Origin: an uncultured Clostridia bacterium
Lineage (GTDB): Bacteria; Bacillota; Clostridia; Oscillospirales; Acutalibacteraceae
Assembly: GCA_946183365.1 (NCBI GenBank)
Contig: CAMHAH010000003.1
Span: 62,001-126,000, forward strand
Direction: 5' to 3'
Length of the DNA stretch: 64,000 bases
In this document: one piece after another, positions 19,633 to 28,305 of the stretch
How positions within the stretch are numbered: the stretch's first letter is position 1
Layout of the letters: the number at the start of each line of letters is the position of its first letter
Notes under the pieces: generated by a model
What the model was told of the DNA's origin: nothing
Seen by the model: only the letters and a program-made list of their open reading frames with translations
The model's database searches: none
Made by a program: the position numbers and the translations under genes

Positions 19633-20454
19633 TCAGTCCAAATCCTCATAGTTGTGCTCAAAATCAATAATAATCGGATGGTGTGTCCATGTGCGTTTTT
19701 CTACTGGCGGGAATTTCATATAATCTCCAAACTTGATAGTTAGGTACTCATCCCATTTCTTGACACAAGGGAATTCGTTTCCTTCAAATTCAAGCATAAC
19801 ATATTCATCCATCAAATCAGCAGGAAGTGGGGTTGAGAAAGTTCTCTTAATCTCAATAGCAACTGTATTATTGCTTTTTTCGCTATTATACTTAGTTATC
19901 TTCTTTAATAATCTCTGACGTTTTTTCTTTCTCAGTTTTTTGGTGGTTGTTTTCAATATGATATCGGATGCTATTTTTGTAAAGACTCCGTTTTGAGTTG
20001 GAACGTTTTCTCTGCAAAACAGCTGATACTTCATACATCTCCAAACAAAAGCATATCGCTTAAACTTTCCGTTAGGCATTCTGTCAATTGGGAATATGTC
20101 CACAAAAATCCCCATATGATGGTCACCCGCTATTTCACCATCTTGAAAAAACGTTGTATTATCTTTCCTGATCTTTGAAAAAGACTGTGTGAACGTCGGT
20201 GTATTATCTTTATTCTGTATAAGATATCCTTTCGTAGATTCTGAGCTCCAAACCTCGAGAAAGCGATTGTATTGTTCTCTACTCATACAAATATCCAGAT
20301 CATCATCCCAAGGAATAAAACCCTTATGCCTAACTGCTCCAAGCAAAGTTCCGGCATATAGCGAATACTTTATATCATGTTTTTTGCAAATTCCATCAAT
20401 AACCTTAAGTATTTCCAATTCGGTTAATTGGAGCTTTCTCAACGTATCATCCAT
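19633..20454 (-). CDS. LicD family phosphotransferase
   Basis: This 273-aa protein begins LRKLQLTELEILKVIDGICK and contains YSLYAGTLLGAVRHKGFIPW followed by DDDLDICMSREQYNRF. That is the LicD nucleotidyltransferase-fold core with its metal-binding DDD/D residues. LicD proteins transfer phosphocholine or a related phospho-substituent from a CDP-activated donor onto a glycan. It lies 13 bp downstream of a TagD-like CDP-glycerol-forming enzyme, so a glycerol-phosphate or similar substituent is a reasonable inference. No licA or licC gene is in the window. Confidence 0.9.
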   Translation of the reverse strand: MDDTLRKLQLTELEILKVIDGICKKHDIKYSLYAGTLLGAVRHKGFIPWDDDLDICMSREQYNRFLEVWSSESTKGYLIQNKDNTPTFTQSFSKIRKDNTTFFQDGEIAGDHHMGIFVDIFPIDRMPNGKFKRYAFVWRCMKYQLFCRENVPTQNGVFTKIASDIILKTTTKKLRKKKRQRLLKKITKYNSEKSNNTVAIEIKRTFSTPLPADLMDEYVMLEFEGNEFPCVKKWDEYLTIKFGDYMKFPPVEKRTWTHHPIIIDFEHNYEDLD

Positions 20455-20467
20455 AGCAAACCTCGAA

Positions 20468-20857
20468 TTATTGCTTAAGTTCTTCCTTTATTTGAGTCGT
20501 AGAAATTTCCGGAGTCCTAGGCAAATAAACCACTTCACAATACGGCTTTAAAAAATCAAATTTTCCTTCCCAGTCATCGCCCATTACAAAAGTATCTATT
20601 CTAAACTCTTTTACATCAGATTCTTTCTGCTCCCAGTTTTCTTCAGGGATTACCAAATCTACATATCGTATGGATTCTAAGAGTTTCTTCCTTTGCTCGT
20701 AAGTAAAATAACACTTTTTCCTTTTTTCGTTCCAATTAAAATCATCTGTAGATAATGCAACGATCAAATAATCGCCTAAAGCCTTGGCGCGTTTCAACAG
20801 ATTTATGTGTCCATAATGTAATAAATCGAAAGTCCCATAAGTGATTACTTTTTTCAT
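20468..20857 (-). CDS. tagD: Glycerol-3-phosphate cytidylyltransferase-like protein
   Basis: This 129-aa enzyme matches the usual TagD length. It shows [20 protein letters not shown], which holds the HxGH nucleotide-binding motif (H14/H17 region), and a C-terminal [11 protein letters not shown] that fits the RTxGISTT-type motif (here [10 protein letters not shown]). It makes CDP-glycerol from glycerol 3-phosphate and CTP. I chose ATG at 20857, two bases after the upstream stop and 8 bases after GGAG. The frame can be opened to 20911 but that part overlaps the upstream gene. Placed before licD, it suggests glycerol-phosphate decoration of the polymer. Confidence 0.9.
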   Translation of the reverse strand: MKKVITYGTFDLLHYGHINLLKRAKALGDYLIVALSTDDFNWNEKRKKCYFTYEQRKKLLESIRYVDLVIPEENWEQKESDVKEFRIDTFVMGDDWEGKFDFLKPYCEVVYLPRTPEISTTQIKEELKQ

Positions 20858-20859
20858 AG

Positions 20860-21984
20860 TTAAGCTCCAAAATAAATATCTTCCAATTCCTTCTTCACCG
20901 AAGTGAAGCAATAGCCCATTGCAAAATCATAGGCGTTTTTGCCGAATTGTTCTGCTCTTTTGCTATCCGCAAGCAGTTCCAGAACTCTATCTGCCATTGA
21001 ATCAGCATCATCCGGCTGGACAAGGTACCCTGTTTCGCCGTCTTTGATCAACTCTTTGTGACCGCGGTTGATTGTAGCAACTACCGGATTTCCTGACAAC
21101 ATAGACTCTACGATATTCAGCGGCAAGCCCTCGCGATAACTGCAAGATACCAGAACATCACATATATGCTGATAGTCCTGCAGATGTGTGCAATATCCGA
21201 GCATTTTGACGTTATTCTCTAAACCGCAGAGCTTGATCTCATTCTCAAGATTTTCTTTCTCGGGTCCGTTGCCGGCAATGAAGAGGATCGCATCGGGATA
21301 CTCCTTGACGATCTTCTGCATGGCGTGGATCGCCATCTTCTGGTTTTTGTTCGGCAGCAATTCTCCCACGCAGAGGATCAGCTTTTGATCTTCGCCGTAA
21401 CCCATTTCTTTGCGTAAACGGCGTTTTTCAGCCTCGTCAACAGGAAAATAGCGCTTTTCATCTACGCCGACGCCGTGGATTCGCTCAACCTGACAACGGA
21501 AGCCTTTTGCTTTCGCGGTTTGGTAATCCTCTTCGTTGATACAGATCAGCTTATCGCATTTTCGGGAGAAATCCTTTTCAAGCGGATAGAACACCATCCA
21601 ATTTTTCTTCGGAGCGCCGTCATAAAAATGAAAGCCGTGCGCGGTATAGAAAACCTTTGTTCCCTTTTTCCGTGCTTTCTGTGCCACTAAACGAGTGATG
21701 ATGCCGCCTACCGGAGTATTGCAATGGATCACATCATAATGCCCGTCATCAATGATCCGTTTCAGCATCTTTTTTGCTTTCAGGTTGTTTGGACTCTTCG
21801 GTGAGCGGGAAAACGGAATGTCAAATACCTTGTCGACGAAATCCAGCTTCAAGCCGTTTTTCTCGGCAAGGTTGTTTCGCGCAGCGACATGCACCTCACA
21901 CCCGTGAGCGTGAAGCACTTCAACCAAAGGTTTATGAAATTGGCAAATATGACTTTGGACCGTCGCGGTCAGCAAAACTTTCAT
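20860..21984 (-). CDS. Glycosyltransferase, GT4 type (EpsD/CapM-like)
   Basis: This 374-aa GT-B enzyme begins [20 protein letters not shown] and contains [59 protein letters not shown], and [20 protein letters not shown] with the EX7E motif. The HGFHFY motif is typical of EpsD-like transferases acting early in exopolysaccharide assembly. Two gene fragments lie between it and the asparagine-synthase-like gene, so its original upstream neighbour may have been lost. Confidence 0.92.
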   Translation of the reverse strand: MKVLLTATVQSHICQFHKPLVEVLHAHGCEVHVAARNNLAEKNGLKLDFVDKVFDIPFSRSPKSPNNLKAKKMLKRIIDDGHYDVIHCNTPVGGIITRLVAQKARKKGTKVFYTAHGFHFYDGAPKKNWMVFYPLEKDFSRKCDKLICINEEDYQTAKAKGFRCQVERIHGVGVDEKRYFPVDEAEKRRLRKEMGYGEDQKLILCVGELLPNKNQKMAIHAMQKIVKEYPDAILFIAGNGPEKENLENEIKLCGLENNVKMLGYCTHLQDYQHICDVLVSCSYREGLPLNIVESMLSGNPVVATINRGHKELIKDGETGYLVQPDDADSMADRVLELLADSKRAEQFGKNAYDFAMGYCFTSVKKELEDIYFGA

Positions 21985-21994
21985 TAGTCACCTT

Positions 21995-22087
21995 TTACTT
22001 TTTCTTTGATTTATAGAACATAGTTCTGAACTTAAAGAAACCTTTTCCATCCAAATACGATAGCCATGAAAATACAAGTTGGGTATT
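21995..22087 (-). pseudogene. C-terminal remnant of an unidentified protein
   Basis: A short open frame without a start (a TGA at 22088-22090 precedes it) reads LSYLDGKGFFKFRTMFYKSK before its stop at 21995-21997. Composition (aromatic, then basic lysine-rich tail) is that of the end of a membrane-associated glycan protein. It follows directly after the truncated GT fragment, which suggests a deletion between two former genes. Function is unknown. Confidence 0.35.
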
Positions 22088-22103
22088 TCAATCTCTGCTG
22101 TCA

Positions 22104-22241
22104 TCACTCGATCTTGTCGACATCCGTCCGATCGGGACCGGTCACGACCACTTCATATCCCAAGCCGATGATCCTCTTGATGAGATCACCGCGAAAGTTG
22201 TAAACTGTTCTGTTTTTAGGTGATATTAAGACGAATTTCAT
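22104..22241 (-). pseudogene. N-terminal remnant of a GT4 glycosyltransferase
   Basis: ATG at 22241 overlaps the stop of the asparagine-synthase-like gene (ATGA). The frame runs 45 codons, starting MKFVLISPKNRTVYNFRGDL and ending in TGPDRTDVDKIE before a TGA. This is the typical start of EpsD-like GT4 proteins, where a glycine-rich acceptor domain of about 180 residues should follow; here it stops. The intact start, coupling and coding character argue for a recently truncated gene, although a tiny translated peptide cannot be excluded. Confidence 0.6.
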
Positions 22242-23854
22242 TTCTGTTTTCCTATTCTTTCGAAGTGAATTCGTTTCATAAACTTATAGTACATTCCTTC
22301 AGCCTTGATCCTTCGACCGGCAAAGTATCCGTTATGAACATCATTGTGAATATTGATAAATCCAGGCTCATTGATTAGTATCGTTGCGTTGTTGACTCCG
22401 TCCTCTTTTCGGAAATCATGTGGGAACCAAAGGAACATATCCATGAGCTTTCTGTTATTCATCGGCATGGTAACATCAAAATTAAAGATCTGCTGCTCCA
22501 TTGTGACTGAAGTTCCGTTAGACCCAAATCTATATTCCCAATAGAAAAAGTCGGTATGTTCATAATTGAACGGAGGCATTAAAAGATCTGTTTTTTTCAA
22601 ATATTCCTTATAGGCTCTTTTACTCTTTTTCAATAACAAAGGCGCGCCGATAAACCGTGTTTGAAAAATGCTGAAGTCAAGTGGTGTTAATGTTTCAGGA
22701 AGACTGAATCCATAACGCTTTTCCCAATATGCTCGTCCGATTTCAGATGCCCACGATTTAAGCTCTGTATCAAAATCATCAAGCGTACTCAAAAAATGAT
22801 ACTTCCTTATCTCATGGTCCCCGGGAATATGTGTATAGGCTCCATTATGAGCGACAATACTTTTGAATAAATCAAAGTCGCTGATATCTTCGTTGTTCTC
22901 TGTTATCGGATAAATTGTGTGATTTACATCAAAGGCTTCACAAATTGCATGAGCCGCTTCAGCGTCGTCTTTTTCTTGTGCTTTGCAATAAAAACTATAA
23001 TAATAGAATTTATCAAAGTTGCCGCTGGACGCAGCATAAGTAGTTCTGCTATCCAATCCTCCTGACAAAGAGATAGCAGGTCTTTTCCATTTTTCGGCAC
23101 ATAAATCTACACTTTTTTTGATTAGTCCTGCTATTTCTTCTAATGCCGCTTGGTCATTTTGATCACATTCCGGGTGTTGTTTATACGGATAGAATCTATG
23201 TAAGCTAAACCGGCCTGCCAATAATGAAACATATACATTTGGTCCTAGTCTTGATAATTCATTATATACAGATAAATCTCCCGGAAGATACTTTGTTCCC
23301 CAATGATTATAACAATAGCTGTTTATTAGTTTATGAATAAACCTATTTTCAGTAGGACTATCAATATCCCCCAGAATACCTGCATGTGACAAGAAATAAT
23401 GATTGCCATTACATTCACCGTAATAGCACGCTTCCATCGCGGTGCAATCTTGAACTGCAATGATTTCGGAATCGTCAAAAACAAGGATAACATGAATACC
23501 GGTCAACTCACTGATATAGTCAAAGAAATCTTTCTTGGATTTTGAATATTCTTTATATGCATGACTAATGATTTCGTTTTCATCGATTTCTCCTGAAAAC
23601 GGATTGTAAGCATGCCCGATTAATACAATGCTTTGATTATCAGAAAGCTTAGAAATATAAGCAGATTGGTCTTCATGAAGATATAACATGTATTTGCTGT
23701 TTATCTGTATAGATTCCCAGTGTCCGTAGAACGGAAACCCTTCAAGCGATATGTTTTTGTTTGTAGTAACAATATACCCTCTGCGATAGAGTAAGTGCTG
23801 AAACTCTTTATTCTGATCTAAACTCTGTTTCAAAGCCAGACTATTATTTTTCAT
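22238..23854 (-). CDS. Asparagine-synthase-like protein in the glycan locus
   Basis: This protein of about 538 aa has the asparagine synthetase ATP-pyrophosphatase loop SLSGGLDSRTTYAA (SGGxDS, about residue 265). An N-terminal region resembles a class II glutamine amidotransferase fold but lacks the N-terminal catalytic cysteine. Such relatives amidate or form beta-lactam-type bonds rather than making asparagine, and some occur in capsule loci. I chose ATG at 23854, which follows GGAGG by 4 bases; an upstream TTG lies inside that ribosome site. The start ties it to the promoter-proximal genes. A role in amidating a uronic-acid or hydroxy-acid group is a guess. Confidence 0.75.
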   Translation of the reverse strand: MKNNSLALKQSLDQNKEFQHLLYRRGYIVTTNKNISLEGFPFYGHWESIQINSKYMLYLHEDQSAYISKLSDNQSIVLIGHAYNPFSGEIDENEIISHAYKEYSKSKKDFFDYISELTGIHVILVFDDSEIIAVQDCTAMEACYYGECNGNHYFLSHAGILGDIDSPTENRFIHKLINSYCYNHWGTKYLPGDLSVYNELSRLGPNVYVSLLAGRFSLHRFYPYKQHPECDQNDQAALEEIAGLIKKSVDLCAEKWKRPAISLSGGLDSRTTYAASSGNFDKFYYYSFYCKAQEKDDAEAAHAICEAFDVNHTIYPITENNEDISDFDLFKSIVAHNGAYTHIPGDHEIRKYHFLSTLDDFDTELKSWASEIGRAYWEKRYGFSLPETLTPLDFSIFQTRFIGAPLLLKKSKRAYKEYLKKTDLLMPPFNYEHTDFFYWEYRFGSNGTSVTMEQQIFNFDVTMPMNNRKLMDMFLWFPHDFRKEDGVNNATILINEPGFINIHNDVHNGYFAGRRIKAEGMYYKFMKRIHFERIGKQK

Positions 23855-23904
23855 ACTTCCTCCCAAACAGAATTCTTAACCCAAAATAGAATAAACGAAT
23901 CATG

Positions 23905-24798
23905 CTAAACTTCTGTTAAACTCTGTAGTATTACTGCTCTTAATCTTTTGCCATTACCCTCCCCGACGAAGCTGTTGTGCGGGGTGAGGATGATATTTTG
24001 TTTGTCCCAAAGAGGACTATCTGTACTCAGCGATTCATCCTCGAAGACGTCGAGGACGGCGCCGGTGAGTCTGTCTATGTGGTTTATCAGCGCGTTTGTG
24101 TCGATGATTGCGCCGCGGGCGATGTTGACCAGCGTTGCGCCGCCTTTCATCAAGCTGAATCTTTCATCATTCATCAGATGCTTTGTCTGATCTGTCAAAG
24201 GCAGGGTCAGCACTACGATGTCCGCCTGCGTCAATGCTTCAACGAGTCTATCCAACGGCAGTATCTCGCTGTACAAGCTATCCTCACGCGGGAAAAGATC
24301 GACGCCGATGATCTTGCAATCAAAGGCTTTGAAGCGCTTGGCGCACTCATTTCCGACGCTGCCGCAGCCGACGATCAGAACCGTCTTTCCGGCAAGCTCC
24401 ATCAGTCCGCGATGCTTTTCCCAGAGATGCTGTTTTTGGTTCTCTCGGAAAAACGCCGCCTGCTTATAGAGCTGTAGCACACCGCAGAGCGCAAACTCCG
24501 CCATCGGGACGCTGTACACGCCTCTGGCATTATGTATCTCGATACCATGCGCCTTGACGTAGTCCATATCGACGCGGTCAAAGCCGGCGCTGGTGAGCTG
24601 AATATATCTGAGGTTTTTGAACCTCTCGATCGGATGCGTCAGGAACAGTCCGTTACAGATCACGCCCTCGACACAATCATAAGGACAGGGCAGATCGTCC
24701 TTCTCGAACTGCATGAAGCTCACGCTATGACCCATCGCTTCCAGCTCGGATATGCAGTTTTTTCCGTCGCTCCAAGCACCTGTTACAAGCAGATTCAT
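23905..24798 (-). CDS. D-isomer-specific 2-hydroxyacid dehydrogenase family protein
   Basis: This 297-aa NAD-binding protein has VLIVGCGSVGNECAKRF (Rossmann GxGxxG), RGAIIDTNAL, and the conserved Arg (ARG in NIARGA), Glu (FEDESL) and His (TPHNSFVG) of the family. A slightly short N-terminus fits an SerA/LdhA-like fold. It would reduce a 2-keto acid or oxidise a hydroxy acid. It is 8 bp downstream of an HpcH/HpaI-type aldolase, so the two may make a hydroxy-acid precursor for glycan substitution. Substrate not determinable. Confidence 0.88.
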   Translation of the reverse strand: MNLLVTGAWSDGKNCISELEAMGHSVSFMQFEKDDLPCPYDCVEGVICNGLFLTHPIERFKNLRYIQLTSAGFDRVDMDYVKAHGIEIHNARGVYSVPMAEFALCGVLQLYKQAAFFRENQKQHLWEKHRGLMELAGKTVLIVGCGSVGNECAKRFKAFDCKIIGVDLFPREDSLYSEILPLDRLVEALTQADIVVLTLPLTDQTKHLMNDERFSLMKGGATLVNIARGAIIDTNALINHIDRLTGAVLDVFEDESLSTDSPLWDKQNIILTPHNSFVGEGNGKRLRAVILQSLTEV

Positions 24799-24806
24799 CG
24801 CGTCAC

Positions 24807-25637
24807 TTATCCCTCACAAATGGATTGAACTATCTTAGCCACTTCTCGCTCATTTTTACGGAAGTAGTTGATTTTTTCTTCGCATTCTTTCTCCAAAGCG
24901 CGAATTCCTTTGATTCCGTCGATAAAAGTCGAACTGACGATACCGATATGTCTTACCTTCTCGAGGTTGCAAAAGCTGCGCGAGAGGATCGCGCTGGTAG
25001 AGCCAAGCCGATAATGCTCGCGAATAACATACTCCGACGGCAGCATTCCTTTGCCAAGCGAAGCTATACCGCCGAATCCATATGGTATCCCTTTGAGCTT
25101 ACATTTCAAACACAAGGTCTCGACAGTACCATCGGCAAGCAGTTCAAACATAAACTTTTTATGATATCCGAGGCTCAAATCGTTCAAACCGATATAGATC
25201 TCGTCAACTCCGGGTATATCTAATATCTCATCCAGAGCTTCTGCCGACTGAGGCGTTTCGATCAGCGGCATGGTTTTAGCCCTGCCGTCAACCATATTCA
25301 CAAAGGCTCTGACCTCATCAACAGATCGGATATAAGGCAGCATAATGATATCTGCGCCTGCCTTCACTACCGCGTCGATCTCCTCCTGAGACGAGCAATA
25401 GTCATCAGTAGCCTCATGGATAGGATTGACACGCACCAGAACCTCAGCTGATTCAACAGCCTCTTTCATAGCCTTAACGTCAGCTACGGTATGATGATTC
25501 TTGACCGAATCCAACCCGCCCTGTCGCTCGGCTTTACCGATATATTCCATATCCACAAAAATTCGATCGACACCGGATGACTCAGCTATCTGAGCGATCT
25601 CCGGTCTGTTTGTAATATACATCAGTTTGATAGGCAT
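24807..25637 (-). CDS. HpcH/HpaI (CitE-like) aldolase family protein
   Basis: This 276-aa TIM-barrel protein has DRIFVDMEYIGKAERQGG near the N-terminus, AEVLVRVNP, GADIIMLPYIRSVDEVRAF, TMPLIETPQSAEALDEI (the Glu metal ligand) and VDEIYIGLNDLSLG, all features of class II aldolases of the HpcH/HpaI group, which cleave or form 2-keto-3-deoxy acids. Located between the initiating sugar transferase and the hydroxyacid dehydrogenase, it may provide pyruvate-derived or keto-acid building blocks. It is rare in this position and the real substrate is unknown. Confidence 0.85.
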   Translation of the reverse strand: MPIKLMYITNRPEIAQIAESSGVDRIFVDMEYIGKAERQGGLDSVKNHHTVADVKAMKEAVESAEVLVRVNPIHEATDDYCSSQEEIDAVVKAGADIIMLPYIRSVDEVRAFVNMVDGRAKTMPLIETPQSAEALDEILDIPGVDEIYIGLNDLSLGYHKKFMFELLADGTVETLCLKCKLKGIPYGFGGIASLGKGMLPSEYVIREHYRLGSTSAILSRSFCNLEKVRHIGIVSSTFIDGIKGIRALEKECEEKINYFRKNEREVAKIVQSICEG

Positions 25638-25655
25638 AATCTCAAATCCTTATCT

Positions 25656-26273
25656 TCATTTTCCCTCGGATTTTTTTACGGTCTCACCTGTGTTTGCGTT
25701 ATCAGCATTGGTCAAAACCTTATATATGGTCAAAAAGAAAATCTTTACATCCAGTCCAAACGACACATGATCTACATAATAATTATTAAGCTCTATGCGT
25801 TTGTTCCACTCGACATCCTTACGGCCGTTCACCTGTGCCCAACCCGTGATACCCGGGCGGACATCGAACATCCTCAACTGTTCCTTTGTATACTCCTCGA
25901 TCGGCCATGGGTGGTAGGTCAGCGGAGGTCTGGGACCGATAAGCGACATATCGCCCTTAAGAATATTTATAAACTGCGGAAGCTCATCAATGCTGCTCGC
26001 GCGTAAAAATCGCCCGATTCCGGTAACTCTGGGATCCTTGTCATCAGAGTAAACTCCCGAGCCTGTATGCTCGGCGTTCTCGCACATAGAACGAAATTTG
26101 TAGAACCAAAAGACCTTTGCCCCTCTGCCGATCCTTTCCTGCTTAAAAAACGCAGGTCCGGGAGATTCGATCTTGATAAGCAGCGCAATGACAAACATAG
26201 GTATCGCGCCGACTATAAGCACCAGAAGCGCTATGATAATATCTAAGATTCTTTTGATAACTCGATTGTACAT
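25656..26273 (-). CDS. Initiating undecaprenyl-phosphate sugar-phosphate transferase (PssY/WcaJ type)
   Basis: This 205-aa bacterial sugar transferase has one N-terminal membrane helix (IIIALLVLIVGAIPMFVIAL), then KIESPGPAFFKQERIG, FWFYKFRSM, DELPQFINILKGDMSLIGPR and PGITGWAQVNGR, the complete signature of the monotopic phosphoglycosyl transferase domain. It moves a sugar 1-phosphate from UDP to undecaprenyl phosphate at the membrane and begins repeat-unit synthesis. It is the first gene of the leftward operon, close to the promoter, which fits its role as first committed step. The specific sugar is unknown. Confidence 0.94.
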   Translation of the reverse strand: MYNRVIKRILDIIIALLVLIVGAIPMFVIALLIKIESPGPAFFKQERIGRGAKVFWFYKFRSMCENAEHTGSGVYSDDKDPRVTGIGRFLRASSIDELPQFINILKGDMSLIGPRPPLTYHPWPIEEYTKEQLRMFDVRPGITGWAQVNGRKDVEWNKRIELNNYYVDHVSFGLDVKIFFLTIYKVLTNADNANTGETVKKSEGK

Positions 26274-26345
26274 AGCGACCCCTCAATTGAGCTTTTGTTC
26301 TGCAAAATGACACAGCAACTCATAGTAATCCATTTTATCCTATAT

Positions 26346-26374
26346 ATCATACTACAAAACTGAGAATATGTCAA
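26346..26374 (-). promoter_or_regulatory. Sigma-A promoter of the polysaccharide operon
   Basis: On the minus strand TTGACA (26369-26374) is followed 17 bases later by TATGAT (26346-26351). It points at the sugar-transferase gene 70 bp away and is the only strong promoter I saw for the whole leftward locus. A terminator of the VanZ gene lies just upstream. Confidence 0.88.
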
Positions 26375-26439
26375 TTTAATTGTAAATGTGGATATGACAT
26401 TATTTTTTGGATGTTTATGCAATACTTTCTAATAAATGC

Positions 26440-26475
26440 AAAAAACTCCCGAAGCAGAGTGATCCGCTTCGGGAG
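26440..26475 (-). terminator. Rho-independent terminator after the VanZ gene
   Basis: A 10-bp GC-rich stem (CTCCCGAAGC / GCTTCGGGAG at 26446-26455 and 26466-26475) is followed on the minus strand by a run of six T. It ends the VanZ transcript just before the polysaccharide promoter. Confidence 0.92.
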
Positions 26476-26484
26476 AAAATGAAA

Positions 26485-27078
26485 CTATGAATGTGTTTTG
26501 TTTTTTGAAATTAAGTGTCTTATCAATAATACTATGCCTTTTATAAGCCAAAATGCAGCGAATCCGATCATCAATCCGATGGTATTGGAGATAACGTCAT
26601 CCGTTTCACACAGCCCTCTATGGGTAATCAACTGTATCAATTCGATGATAACGGATATTCCTATCCCGATTATCGGCGGAAGCCAGACCGGCTTTTTGAT
26701 CACCATCGGGAGCAGGAAACCAATCGGGATAAACAGCAGGATATTTGCTCGAATCTCGAACCATGTGAAATCATCAGTATAATACTGCCTATAAGTCCGG
26801 AACGGCTCTAACACAATACGCGCTTCGGCAGTTGGACTGCGTGTAATGACTGTCGCAACCAAGGTCAGAAACAAATATGGGATCAGCAGACTCAGCGCAA
26901 TACGCCGTACCAAATCAAGGCGTCTTGCAAGAATCAAAACACCGATAAACAACACAACTGCGGTAATATAATAATATGGCGAGATATCGACATAAAACTT
27001 AAGATAACCGATGATGAACCTCCGATTACTCTGCTTTCTCCTGCTTAGGAGCAACGGACATATCGACTTTCCTGACAA
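26485..27078 (-). CDS. VanZ family membrane protein
   Basis: This protein of up to 197 aa has four to five hydrophobic segments (VVLFIGVLILA; LIPYLFLTLVATVIT; ILLFIPIGFLLPMVI; FAAFWLIKGIVLLI) and the VanZ pattern EIRANILLFIPIGFLLP with IELIQLITHRGLCETDDVISN. VanZ-like proteins confer low-level teicoplanin resistance in enterococci, but most chromosomal relatives are uncharacterised. The start is unclear. The open frame begins with a TTG inside the upstream gene, while the only good ribosome site (GGAGG, about 27018-27022) is followed in frame only by ATC codons. A rare start codon or a start further in is possible. I keep the long frame. Confidence 0.75.
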   Translation of the reverse strand: MSGKSICPLLLSRRKQSNRRFIIGYLKFYVDISPYYYITAVVLFIGVLILARRLDLVRRIALSLLIPYLFLTLVATVITRSPTAEARIVLEPFRTYRQYYTDDFTWFEIRANILLFIPIGFLLPMVIKKPVWLPPIIGIGISVIIELIQLITHRGLCETDDVISNTIGLMIGFAAFWLIKGIVLLIRHLISKNKTHS

Positions 27079-27334
27079 CCAAGTCCTTGTTGCCGCAACC
27101 GAGACAGCCGTTCTCTTTCAACCGCTCATAGGTTTTCTTGATATTCTGCCCCTGAGAGCGGAGACTCATCTCACACTGATTACACTTGATCTCATAAAGC
27201 AAGCCACTCTCCAAGCTATCTAAATCAGTGATTGCATCACCAATTGCCTGATAAGGATAATCCTCCCGCAAATATGCAGGAGTGGGCTTTTCTGCAGGTT
27301 TCTCAACAGATGGGTTCTTTTTCTTTCCAAACAT
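27026..27334 (-). CDS. Small zinc-ribbon protein
   Basis: This 102-aa protein has two CxxC knuckles (CNQC about residue 51 and CLGC about residue 77) separated by a Gln/Arg-rich segment. Its N-terminal tail is Lys/Pro-rich (KKKNPSVEKPAEKPTP), and its C-terminus is hydrophilic. It probably binds one zinc ion. ATG at 27334 follows GGAGGA. It lies upstream of, and probably on the same transcript as, the VanZ gene. I do not recognise the family and assign no function. Confidence 0.75.
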   Translation of the reverse strand: MFGKKKNPSVEKPAEKPTPAYLREDYPYQAIGDAITDLDSLESGLLYEIKCNQCEMSLRSQGQNIKKTYERLKENGCLGCGNKDLVVRKVDMSVAPKQEKAE

Positions 27335-27376
27335 ATATTATTCCTCCACAAGATCCAATACTACTGTGTAATACAT

Positions 27377-27405
27377 ATTCTACAACAAAATAAAAATGAA
27401 GTCAA
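27377..27405 (-). promoter_or_regulatory. Sigma-A promoter for the zinc-ribbon/VanZ pair
   Basis: On the minus strand TTGACT (27400-27405) stands 17 bases before TAGAAT (27377-27382), about 45 bp upstream of the zinc-ribbon start. Confidence 0.72.
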
Positions 27406-27867
27406 CAAAACATGCTACCCAGTTAACGCTATTCTGCAATCTTCATTCTCATATAAAACTCCTCTCCTTTTGACGAATCCGGCACAACTGAGTCAGAAGA
27501 TATAGAAGGCTCTTAACTCAAGTAAGACCGGATCTTTGTTTTCTTTGATTGGTATAGCAATAATTGATTCTTTTTTGTGCAAGCTTTTATTGTCAAAAGC
27601 GGAGCAACCCACATTAAGAGGTAAGAAACGGCTTGGGAGCGTAGTCCGAAATATCGCGCAACCCACTTTATCAGAAAACTCCACTTAGCAACCCACCTAA
27701 ACAAACAACCTACAAACTCCTCAAAAGCGGCTTAACGGTCGGTGTTGACGGCCGATGTGACGCCCTAAAGTTCAAAACAGCAACCCACATCCTTTTCACC
27801 TGCTTCGAAATCGAATTTACACCTTATTCGTCATAGTACACAAAGAAAAAATAGTTTTGATAAAGAC
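27406..27867. other. Intergenic region with no gene I can support
   Basis: About 460 bp between divergent promoters. It holds the four GCAACCCAC repeats described separately. Short open frames here show no ribosome site. AT-rich at both ends, GC-richer around 27720-27800. Confidence 0.5.
27604..27788. repeat. Four copies of GCAACCCAC
   Basis: The 9-mer occurs at 27604-27612, 27658-27666, 27688-27696 and 27780-27788, all on the + strand and all in the non-coding stretch left of the serine recombinase. Spacings of 54, 30 and 92 bp are irregular. It might be a protein-binding series or part of an attachment region. Confidence 0.55.
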
Positions 27868-27896
27868 TTGACTTCAGCGGTTTTCTAAGTTAACAT
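27868..27896 (+). promoter_or_regulatory. Sigma-A promoter for the recombinase operon
   Basis: TTGACT (27868-27873), 17-bp spacer, TAACAT (27891-27896). It precedes the small ORF at 27977 and the recombinase at 28306. Confidence 0.65.
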
Positions 27897-27976
27897 ACAA
27901 CACCCTTACGAATGAGTAATCCCACCAAAATCTGGAAACACTAATGGGGAACGAATACGAGTGAGGTGAGTGAACC

Positions 27977-28213
27977 GTGAAAACGCAAGTAACGGAGGCT
28001 TTGAAAAGGGCTCAGCTCTACTGGCTCAGCAAGCAAGAATCGGAGGACGAAGCGTTCATGGTCCTTCTGCAAAGTGCGATAGCAAATCAGAAGGATCAGG
28101 AAACGCTCCCCGTTGTCATCGAATCGGGCGAAGGCGATCCCGAGGAAATGGTCTATCTGCTGTTGAAGCGAAACATCGACCGTCCGCACACAGAGCTGAG
28201 CAAAGCCTCCTGA
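27977..28213 (+). CDS. Small conserved-looking protein upstream of the serine recombinase
   Basis: This 78-aa protein starts at a GTG with AGGTGAG a few bases upstream. It reads KTQVTEALKRAQLYWLSKQE and later LKRNIDRPHTELSKAS. It is acidic, probably mostly helical, with no membrane segment or metal motif. It precedes the recombinase by 92 bp, separated by a GC-rich hairpin near 28217-28244, and shares its promoter. It may be part of the integrating element; function unknown. Confidence 0.6.
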   Translation: MKTQVTEALKRAQLYWLSKQESEDEAFMVLLQSAIANQKDQETLPVVIESGEGDPEEMVYLLLKRNIDRPHTELSKAS

Positions 28214-28305
28214 CCAAAGGCTGCTTCCGCACGGAGGCAGCCTTACATATACATTATATATTGGAAACATTATCCTGTTGTAACACAACGAAGAGGAGTG
28301 ATAAA

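Noticed and set aside
27493..27704. Two overlapping 63-codon frames on the minus strand
   Set aside because: The repeated VGC/WVA words come from the GCAACCCAC repeats, and there is no ribosome site.
27970..28305. Extension of the recombinase frame upstream of 28306
   Set aside because: The translated part has no similarity and overlaps the small gene at 27977; the ATG at 28306 has a strong ribosome site.
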